Below the pieces are notes generated by a model. It saw nothing but the letters and a program-made list of their open reading frames with translations. It searched no databases and was not told where the DNA came from. A stretch of 8,047 nucleotides of DNA. Source: Clostridiales bacterium (GTDB lineage: Bacteria; Bacillota; Clostridia; Oscillospirales; CAG-272). The translations under genes and the position numbers were made by a program. Positions 1 through 4,589 of this stretch are shown here, piece by piece (the stretch's first letter is position 1; each line of letters starts with the position of its first letter). The stretch lies in assembly GCA_012511425.1 (NCBI GenBank), contig JAAZGC010000262.1, positions 1 to 8,047 of the forward strand, written 5' to 3'.

Positions 1-139
1 CCTTTAAGCTTTCCGATACATTTTCTTTTTCGGAAAGTTCTTTAACCAACCGAAGAGACAATGCTGACGCCTGATGTTCAACCTCATCAAGATAAGCGGT
101 GAGTTTTCCTGAAGTCATTAAATTGGCGTATAAAATCCA
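1..139 (-). pseudogene. tnpV: Truncated transposon-encoded protein TnpV fragment
   Basis: Read leftward, the frame from 139 to the window edge gives W-I-L-Y-A-N-L-M-T-S-G-K-L-T-A-Y-L-D-E-V, then a helical stretch ending ...ENVSESLK. This resembles the middle of TnpV, a small protein of unknown role carried by many clostridial transposons and conjugative elements; the family pattern there is LY..L..SGKL..YL.eid.qA, then a helix and a GVTE.LK-like segment. The N-terminal part of the family (roughly 40 residues, with a Y..vGdYyiP-like start) is missing: an in-frame TAG lies at 140-142, just where the palindromic sequence begins. The internal ATG at 116-118 has no ribosome binding site. The C-terminal part continues beyond the window. 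I read it as a 5'-deleted remnant; a re-started short protein is possible. The family assignment is from memory of the pattern and is moderately sure. Confidence 0.5.
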
Positions 140-140
140 C

Positions 141-184
141 TAACGGAATTTCCTTAACACTATTATACTAACGGATTTCCGTTA
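141..184. repeat. Pair of TAACGG-type palindromes, probable operators
   Basis: Two copies of one palindrome lie 28 bp apart. The right copy, 169-184 (TAACGGATTTCCGTTA), has perfect 6-bp arms. The left copy, 141-156 (TAACGGAATTTCCTTA), has one arm degraded. Two near-identical dyads in an intergenic stretch beside an XRE-type regulator gene suggest repressor binding sites. That the neighbouring regulator binds them is inference. Confidence 0.5.
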
Positions 185-190
185 AGTTAA
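162..190 (-). promoter_or_regulatory. Possible leftward promoter between the palindromes
   Basis: On the minus strand a perfect TATAAT lies at 162-167, with a weak -35 (TTAACT, 185-190) 17 bp upstream. The right palindrome (169-184) fills the spacer and the left one (141-156) falls near the expected transcription start. This is the layout of a repressible promoter. It would transcribe the tnpV fragment, so it may have lost its original gene. Confidence 0.35.
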
Positions 191-232
191 GTGGTTTTTG
201 AAAAAATATTAAATTTATTCGCTTTGGTTATC

Positions 233-262
233 TTGACAAGTCCTAACTCTATATGCTATACT
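233..262 (+). promoter_or_regulatory. Strong sigma-A-like promoter of the XRE regulator
   Basis: TTGACA at 233-238 is followed after 18 bp by TATACT at 257-262, with an extended -10 TG at 254-255 (TGCTATACT). Transcription would begin near 269, downstream of an in-frame GTG at 191. This fixes the translation start of the regulator at 293. Confidence 0.7.
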
Positions 263-292
263 ATATTTCAGGAGTACGAAAGGAGTGTTTTT

Positions 293-757
293 ATGGCTAT
301 TGGAGAAAGAATTCGTTTTTTCAGAAATTTAAGAGGTATGACTCAAAAATATCTTGGTATGCAGGTGGGCTTTCCTGAGAAAACTGCTGATATTCGTATG
401 GCACAATACGAATCTGGCTCAAGAACACCAAAAGCTGATTTAACAAACAATCTTGCAGAGATATTTGGTGTATCCACTAAGGCATTAACTGTTCCTGACA
501 TAGACAACTACGAAGGCTTAATGCACACCTTATTTACCATTGAAGATTTATATGGTCTTAAAATCACCGAATTTGACGGAGAGGTTTGTTTACACTTGGA
601 CAAGGGTATGGGTACAAACTACCTTACAATGTTTGGTATGTTCACTGCTTGGAAAGAGCAGGCTCAAAAACTTAAAAATGGTGAAATCTCAAAAGAAGAA
701 TACGATAATTGGCGTTATACATATCCTGAAAGTATTGCTTTCAACACACATAAATAA
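293..757 (+). CDS. XRE-family helix-turn-helix regulator of a mobile element
   Basis: A 154-residue cytoplasmic protein. Residues about 4-60 form an XRE (Cro/C1-type) helix-turn-helix: GERIRFFRNLRGMTQKYLG, a turn region, then AQYESGSRTPK and a last helix ending in AEIFGVS. The rest (about 65-154) has the pattern ALTVPDIDNYEGLMHTLF..ED.YGL, a charged strand-like part, and KNGEISKEEYDNWRYTYP near the end. I associate this with small regulators carried on clostridial conjugative or mobilisable elements. The start at 293 is chosen because AAAGGAG (279-285) lies 7 bases upstream and the promoter at 233-262 excludes the longer 191 start. The gene stands alone between its own promoter and a terminator and is A/T-richer than the genes to its right, as expected for acquired DNA. 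It may be a repressor acting on the palindromes at 141-184; its target is not shown by the sequence. Confidence 0.75.
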   Translation: MAIGERIRFFRNLRGMTQKYLGMQVGFPEKTADIRMAQYESGSRTPKADLTNNLAEIFGVSTKALTVPDIDNYEGLMHTLFTIEDLYGLKITEFDGEVCLHLDKGMGTNYLTMFGMFTAWKEQAQKLKNGEISKEEYDNWRYTYPESIAFNTHK

Positions 758-763
758 GCATAG

Positions 764-806
764 AAAAAAGGCATTACCGACTGCAAAAAGTCAGTAATGC
801 CTTTTT
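764..806. terminator. Bidirectional intrinsic terminator
   Basis: A long hairpin has arms 765-782 and 789-806 with one C·A mismatch (GGCATTAC ... GTAATGCC, then GACT/AGTC and a small loop). T-runs lie on both sides: TTTTT at 802-806 on the plus strand, and the A-run 764-769 gives six T on the minus strand. It ends the XRE gene transcript and, read leftward, would also stop transcription running out of guaA. Confidence 0.85.
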
Positions 807-861
807 AGTATTTAAGATAATCTATTCGCAAGCCACTTGGTCTGTTTAGAGTAGAACAGCC

Positions 862-888
862 TGATAGTTTGCTATCATTTTGCTATCA
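862..888. repeat. TTTGCTATC repeats, possible recombinase arm sites
   Basis: TTTGCTATC occurs at 868-876 and again at 879-887. The first copy is also half of a perfect dyad, TGATAG-TTTG-CTATCA (862-877). No gene covers this stretch, which lies about 60-85 bp from the guaA end. Short direct repeats beside an element end are what arm-type sites of a tyrosine recombinase look like. This reading is inference, since no integrase is in the window. Confidence 0.35.
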
Positions 889-909
889 AATCGGGAATTT
901 GAGAGCTGA

Positions 910-932
910 AAACCCTGTGTTTATGCGGGTTT
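910..932. repeat. AAACCC/GGGTTT inverted repeat beside guaA end
   Basis: AAACCC (910-915) and GGGTTT (927-932) are perfect inverted arms with an 11-base loop, starting 16 bp beyond the guaA stop. On the minus strand the second arm runs on as GGGTTTTC, so it could be a weak terminator for guaA. It could equally be part of the recombination site at the element end. Confidence 0.4.
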
Positions 933-947
933 ACGCTGCTCTTGGTA

Positions 948-962
948 TTATTCCCACTCAAT
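948..962. other. Probable attachment site (att) at the guaA 3' end
   Basis: TTATTCCCACTCAAT is the reverse complement of the last guaA codons (I-E-W-E-stop). The 3' end of guaA is a known target of islands carrying tyrosine recombinases. Here the A/T-rich mobile-type DNA begins directly past the stop while the coding sequence stays intact, as site-specific insertion would leave it. The matching second copy would lie outside the window, so the exact core is not shown. Confidence 0.5.
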
Positions 963-1928
963 CGTCCCGGTCGGCTTCGGGGTCAGGTCATAGAGCACTC
1001 TGTTCACTCCCTTGACCTCCGCTGTTATCCTTGCGGTTATATGCTCCAGAATCTCATACGGGATGCGCTCTATCGTTGCGGTCAGCGCGTCGCGGGTGTT
1101 GACGGCGCGGAGGACTACCGGCCATTCGAAGCTGCGGGCGTTGTTTTTGATGCCGGTCGACTTTACGTCGGGGACGACGGTGAAATACTGCCAGACTTTG
1201 CCTTCGAGGCCGTTTTTGGCGAATTCTTCGCGGAGGATGGCGTCGGACTCTCTGACTGCTTCCAAGCGGTCGCGGGTTATTGCGCCGATGCAGCGGACGG
1301 CGAGACCCGGGCCCGGAAAGGGCTGGCGATAGACCATATTATCCGGCAGGCCGAGCGCCTTGCCTACCACTCTGACTTCGTCCTTATAAAGCAGCTTTAT
1401 CGGCTCGACCAATTCAAAACCGAGCTGCTCGGGAAGACCGCCGACGTTGTGGTGCGACTTTACGTTGGTGCTCTCGAGTATATCGGGGTAAATCGTCCCC
1501 TGGGCGAGGAAGCTGATGTCATCCAGCTTTTTGGCTTCTTCGGCGAAAACGGAGATAAATTCCGCGCCGATGATCTTGCGCTTGCGCTCGGGGTCGGAAA
1601 CTCCTTCAAGCTTTGAAAGAAAGCGTTCGGAGGCGTCCACATATATAAGGCTTGCGTTGAGTTCGTTTCTGAATACATTCACAACGTTCTCCGGCTCGCC
1701 TTTGCGAAGCAGACCGTGATTCACATGCACACAGATCAGATTCTTCCCGATGGCTTTGATCATCAGAGCCGCGACTACCGACGAATCGACTCCGCCGGAA
1801 AGGGCAAGTATCGCCTTTTTGCCGCCGATCTGCGCTCTCATCTCTCTTATCTGTTCATCGATAAATGCGTTTGCAAGCGCTTCGGTCGTTATCCTCTCCA
1901 TGTTTTCCGGACGCAGATTCCCTGACAT
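948..1928 (-). CDS. guaA: GMP synthetase ATP-pyrophosphatase subunit (no glutaminase domain)
   Basis: A 326-residue cytoplasmic enzyme that adenylates XMP with ATP and aminates it to GMP, the last step of guanine nucleotide synthesis. Residues 37-210 are the ATP-PPase domain: P-loop SGGVDSS (44-50), GTIYPDILES (144-153), KSHHNVGGLP (157-166), RQPFPGPGLAVR (201-212). Residues about 210-326 are the GMP synthase dimerisation domain, with the typical ending GTIEWE. The usual bacterial enzyme has about 510-525 residues with an N-terminal class I glutamine amidotransferase domain; that domain is absent here. The start is real: GGAGGA (1936-1941) lies 7 bases upstream and a good promoter lies behind it, with no glutaminase remnant in the 263 bp to the next gene. 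It therefore matches the two-subunit type (GuaAb), needing a separate glutaminase subunit or free ammonia; no such gene is in the window. A mobile element appears inserted at its 3' end without altering the protein. Confidence 0.93.
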   Translation of the reverse strand: MSGNLRPENMERITTEALANAFIDEQIREMRAQIGGKKAILALSGGVDSSVVAALMIKAIGKNLICVHVNHGLLRKGEPENVVNVFRNELNASLIYVDASERFLSKLEGVSDPERKRKIIGAEFISVFAEEAKKLDDISFLAQGTIYPDILESTNVKSHHNVGGLPEQLGFELVEPIKLLYKDEVRVVGKALGLPDNMVYRQPFPGPGLAVRCIGAITRDRLEAVRESDAILREEFAKNGLEGKVWQYFTVVPDVKSTGIKNNARSFEWPVVLRAVNTRDALTATIERIPYEILEHITARITAEVKGVNRVLYDLTPKPTGTIEWE

Positions 1929-1964
1929 TTTTTTATCCTCCGATGTTTTGATTTCACATATAAA

Positions 1965-1993
1965 ATTATATCACGCCGGCGTCATAAATTCAA
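1965..1993 (-). promoter_or_regulatory. guaA promoter with palindrome in the spacer
   Basis: On the minus strand TTGAAT (1988-1993) and a perfect TATAAT (1965-1970) are 17 bp apart. The spacer holds a perfect 10-bp palindrome, ACGCCGGCGT (1973-1982), G/C-rich within an A/T-rich region and flanked by matching TAT/ATA after one mismatch. It is placed where a repressor would block RNA polymerase. The leader is short (about 30 bases), leaving no room for a purine riboswitch. Confidence 0.65.
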
Positions 1994-2038
1994 GATATGA
2001 AATATTAATGAAATTACGAAATGTGCTTATCCGAATGG

Positions 2039-2076
2039 CCGCAAGCCGGGACGGCGGCTTTAGCGGCTTTGCGGAT
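2039..2076. repeat. G/C-rich imperfect dyad in the guaA/AI-2E intergenic region
   Basis: CCGCAAGCC (2039-2047) pairs with GGCTTTGCGG (2065-2074) with one bulged base, and ATCC at 2029-2032 could extend the stem with GGAT at 2073-2076. An alternative small hairpin is AAGCCG (2043-2048) with CGGCTT (2055-2060). It lies between the two divergent promoters. Whether it is transcribed or bound is unknown. Confidence 0.35.
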
Positions 2077-2098
2077 ATTCGAATTTTCCGCCGATGTC

Positions 2099-2127
2099 TT
2101 GACAAATCATCGGATTTATTATATCAT
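2099..2127 (+). promoter_or_regulatory. Promoter of the AI-2E transporter operon
   Basis: TTGACA (2099-2104) and TATCAT (2122-2127) are spaced by 17 bp. The predicted transcript starts near 2134 and leaves a leader of about 58 bases before the ATG at 2192. It is divergent from the guaA promoter, with about 105 bp between the two -35 elements. Confidence 0.6.
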
Positions 2128-2191
2128 ATTATATAGACAAATAATACAGACAACCATTATAGCAACGATTGAAAGACAGATTGACAATGTC

Positions 2192-3346
2192 ATGAAATTT
2201 GATTTTAAATACGCTCTGAAGTTAGGCGCTACCGCGCTTTTCTTCTGTCTTGTACTGATGTATTGGGGCACGATAACCGCCGGCGCGGGGCTGCTGTTCA
2301 AGGCGACGACGCCGCTCATTTGCGGTCTTATGATTGCCTATGCGGTAAACATACTTATGAGCTCATACGAGAGAAGGCTTTTTTCGAAAGCAAAAGCGAA
2401 ATGGGTGAAAGCGGCGGCAAGACCCGTTTCGATGCTGCTTGCGTTTTTTTCGGTTCTTGTCGTCGGTTCACTTATCATAGGGATGATAATTCCCGAGCTT
2501 ATCGCGTCGATCAATCTGCTTGCGTCGAAAATGCCCGATGTTTACAAGAATATAACCGACTGGCTTTCCAAAAATATAGATCCGGAAATCTGGAACCAGA
2601 TAAATGACAACCTGCCAAACATAAAATGGGATGAGCTGATAAACAAGTCGATGGATTTTCTGCAGAACAGTCTGGGCGGCACCATGGGTGCTATCGTCAA
2701 TGTCTTCTCCTCGGCTTTCTCGGGACTCGTTACAGCCGCTGTCGGAATTGTTTTCTCGATTTATCTGCTTTACGGGAAAGATCGTATTTTAAACGGGCTT
2801 ACCGAAATATCAAGACTGTATTTCGGAAATGCCGCAACTCGTTCGGTGCATCTCATACTTCACAAATTCAATATATCTTTCCAGCGCTTTATCAGCGGAC
2901 AGTGCATAGAAGCTGTCATACTCGGCGTTCTCTGCACCATCGGAATGTACATCATACGGCTTCCGTATGCTTCTATGATAGGCTCGCTCATCGGCTTTAC
3001 CGCCCTGATTCCTATTGCCGGAGCCTATATCGGCGCCGCCGTCGGAGCGTTTATGATATCAACTCAGTCGCCGATGAAAGCTCTGATATTTATCATCTTT
3101 ATAGTTATCCTGCAGCAGCTTGAAAACAACCTTATCTATCCCCGTGTCGTCGGTGCGTCGCTCAAGCTTCCCGGATTCTGGGTGCTTGCCGCCGTGACCA
3201 TAGGCGGCGGGCTCGGCGGGATTCTCGGAATGCTGCTCGGAGTTCCGCTAACCTCCGGACTTTATTCAATCGCCCGTCTCGATATCAGGCGGCGAAGGAT
3301 AGACAAATGCCTGCATCAGACTCCTCTTGAACAGGAAAAATCATGA
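2192..3346 (+). CDS. AI-2E family (UPF0118/PF01594) membrane transporter
   Basis: A 384-residue integral membrane protein. Hydrophobic segments lie at about 11-31, 36-55, 79-100, 176-194, 238-255, 259-288, 297-308 and 327-357. The loop after the third segment (about 105-160) is long and polar, as is usual in the family. Family marks are FISGQCIEA (233-241), LPYASMIGSLIGFTALIPIAG (257-277), QQLENNLIYPRVVG (308-321) and a glycine-rich end GGGLGGILGMLLGVP (338-352). Members include autoinducer-2 exporters such as TqsA and Na+/H+ antiporters; most are uncharacterised, so the substrate here is open. The start at 2192 is chosen because the family begins with the first membrane segment and the promoter lies inside the longer frame from 2021. 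The ribosome binding site is weak (GAAAGA at 2171-2176). The basic tail ends in the start of the next gene (ATGA overlap), so the two are co-transcribed and probably translationally coupled. Confidence 0.85.
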   Translation: MKFDFKYALKLGATALFFCLVLMYWGTITAGAGLLFKATTPLICGLMIAYAVNILMSSYERRLFSKAKAKWVKAAARPVSMLLAFFSVLVVGSLIIGMIIPELIASINLLASKMPDVYKNITDWLSKNIDPEIWNQINDNLPNIKWDELINKSMDFLQNSLGGTMGAIVNVFSSAFSGLVTAAVGIVFSIYLLYGKDRILNGLTEISRLYFGNAATRSVHLILHKFNISFQRFISGQCIEAVILGVLCTIGMYIIRLPYASMIGSLIGFTALIPIAGAYIGAAVGAFMISTQSPMKALIFIIFIVILQQLENNLIYPRVVGASLKLPGFWVLAAVTIGGGLGGILGMLLGVPLTSGLYSIARLDIRRRRIDKCLHQTPLEQEKS

Positions 3347-4449
3347 AAAGCAACAACAAGAACAATATAGCTGATAAAACCGAATTATCAGTTTCCGAAG
3401 CACAGTCCGAAGATAAAATCAATGTTTTCGAATTCTTCAACGACGAAGGAATACCGAATACCGATCCTTCAAAAAAATTTCTGACGCAGGAAAGCCGCAT
3501 TTACGGTGTTGAAAAGCTTTCCGTTGATGCGCTTGACAAAATCGGCGATGATTTCGAAGCGCTGCAATCTTTTTATACCGAGATGACTTTGTCGAAGGAT
3601 CCATCTGTTTTCAGTGAAGAGGCTGAGCAGAAATCTCGCTCATATTTCCGCGCATCGGAGAACTTTCACCGCGCTTCTGCAATATCCTCCCGCATGGCGG
3701 ACGAAACGGATGCAAGAATTAAAGATCTCGTGAAAAGCCGAAGAAAATCTTGGTTCAGGTTCCTCAGCCATCCCCCGGCAAACGCCTATATCGACCTTGA
3801 AGAGCAGCGCAAAAACCATTTCGCGAGCGGGCTGAATATTTACAAACTATTGCTAATACTCTACATCGGTTCTTTTGTCGGAGTAATAATTGAACTTTTG
3901 TGGTGTCGCGTTAATAAGGGTTATTTTGAAAGCCGTTCCGGGCTGGTATACGGACCGTTTAACCTGCTTTACGGTATAGGCGCTGTCGCGATAACTGCCG
4001 GGCTGTATAAATACCGCAACCGCAGCCGGGCGCTTCCGTTTGCCGCCGGTATGATTATCGGCTCGTTGGTTGAATATGTCTGTTCATGGGCGCAGGAGAT
4101 GGTATTCGGCTCACGGTCCTGGGATTATACAGACTATCCGTTTAACCTTAACGGAAGAATATGTATCCTCTATTCGATTTTCTGGGGCGTGCTGGGGGTG
4201 TTCTGGCTGAAAAACCTTTATCCGCGCCTCGCGTTTCTGATACTGAAAATCCCGAATAAAATCGGCAGGATAATGACATGGGTGCTGCTGGCATTCTTTG
4301 TTTTCAATGCGGCTGTCTCTGCAATCGCTCTGCTGCGCTGGGGGCAGCGAATCGACGGCATACAGGCTGCGAATGACTTCTGGCGATTCATAGACCTGCG
4401 CTTCCCGGATGAAAGAATGCAGAAGATTTATGCCAATATGATATGGTAG
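3343..4449 (+). CDS. PF06541 (DUF1113/CmpB-type) membrane protein with extra N-terminal domain
   Basis: A 368-residue protein in two parts. Residues 1-163 are soluble, polar and rich in E, D, K and S, predicted mainly helical from about 55-130; I do not recognise this part. Residues 164-368 are a membrane domain with hydrophobic segments at about 167-186, 202-222, 230-247, 272-297 and 309-331. It carries the marks of PF06541, labelled putative ABC transporter type IV or CmpB: IIELLW (182-187), SGLVYGPFNLLYGIG (199-213), LVEYVCSW (242-249) and WDYTDYPFNLNGRICI (260-275). The function of this family is not established and no ATPase partner is nearby. The ATG overlaps the transporter stop by 4 bases, with AGGA at 3333-3336 as binding site, so the two proteins are made together and may act together in the membrane. 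A soluble N-terminal part of this length is unusual for the family as I know it. Confidence 0.75.
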   Translation: MKSNNKNNIADKTELSVSEAQSEDKINVFEFFNDEGIPNTDPSKKFLTQESRIYGVEKLSVDALDKIGDDFEALQSFYTEMTLSKDPSVFSEEAEQKSRSYFRASENFHRASAISSRMADETDARIKDLVKSRRKSWFRFLSHPPANAYIDLEEQRKNHFASGLNIYKLLLILYIGSFVGVIIELLWCRVNKGYFESRSGLVYGPFNLLYGIGAVAITAGLYKYRNRSRALPFAAGMIIGSLVEYVCSWAQEMVFGSRSWDYTDYPFNLNGRICILYSIFWGVLGVFWLKNLYPRLAFLILKIPNKIGRIMTWVLLAFFVFNAAVSAIALLRWGQRIDGIQAANDFWRFIDLRFPDERMQKIYANMIW

Positions 4450-4459
4450 CGAAAAGCAA

Positions 4460-4485
4460 AAGCTCCGGCTGCAACGCCGGGGCTT
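4460..4485 (+). terminator. Hairpin after the AI-2E operon, weak terminator
   Basis: AAGCTCCGGC (4460-4469) pairs with GCCGGGGCTT (4476-4485), 10 bp with one G·T pair and a 6-base loop, 10 bases past the stop codon. The following ATTTATA is only a poor T-run. It probably acts with the stronger hairpin just downstream. Confidence 0.55.
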
Positions 4486-4506
4486 ATTTATACGGATTGC
4501 TGTTTT

Positions 4507-4540
4507 CAGCCGAGATCTTTTACGGTCTCGGCTGTCTTTT
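4507..4540 (+). terminator. Intrinsic terminator of the AI-2E operon
   Basis: CAGCCGAGA (4507-4515) pairs perfectly with TCTCGGCTG (4526-4534) around a 10-base loop and is followed by TCTTTTC on the plus strand. The T-run fits rightward transcription from the operon. On the minus strand no proper T-run follows, so it is not a good terminator for the glycosidase operon. Confidence 0.65.
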
Positions 4541-4542
4541 CA

Positions 4543-4570
4543 TTTGACTTTACGAATTTCTCTGTATAAT
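4543..4570 (+). promoter_or_regulatory. Consensus-like promoter facing antisense into the GH36 gene
   Basis: TTGACT (4543-4548), 16 bp, then a perfect TATAAT (4565-4570) on the plus strand. It lies just after the operon terminator and before the 3' end of the leftward glycosidase gene. Any transcript would start near 4577 and run antisense through that gene's 3' end. No plus-strand gene follows. It could be chance in an A/T-rich gap or a remnant of a lost gene. Confidence 0.35.
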
Positions 4571-4589
4571 CTCAAAATTCCTGATTTAT

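Noticed and set aside
191..292. GTG start giving a 34-residue extension of the XRE regulator
   Set aside because: The TTGACA/TATACT promoter at 233-262 and the AAAGGAG site at 279-285 place the start at 293.
811..895. Short minus-strand open frame ending RPSGLRIDYLKY
   Set aside because: It has only about 25 codons between stops, no start codon or ribosome binding site, and no family I can name; it overlaps the TTTGCTATC repeats and is better left as non-coding.
942..1616. Long plus-strand open frame (224 codons) opposite guaA
   Set aside because: It lies antisense to the conserved catalytic and dimerisation domains of guaA, has no ribosome binding site of note and no recognisable protein motif; it is a by-product of G/C-rich codon use.
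1929..2000. Purine riboswitch ahead of guaA
   Set aside because: The leader from the predicted start to the ATG is about 30 bases, too short for the aptamer.
2021..2191. 57-codon N-terminal extension of the AI-2E transporter
   Set aside because: The promoter (2099-2127) lies inside it, the composition is unlike protein-coding sequence, and the family normally starts at the first membrane segment.
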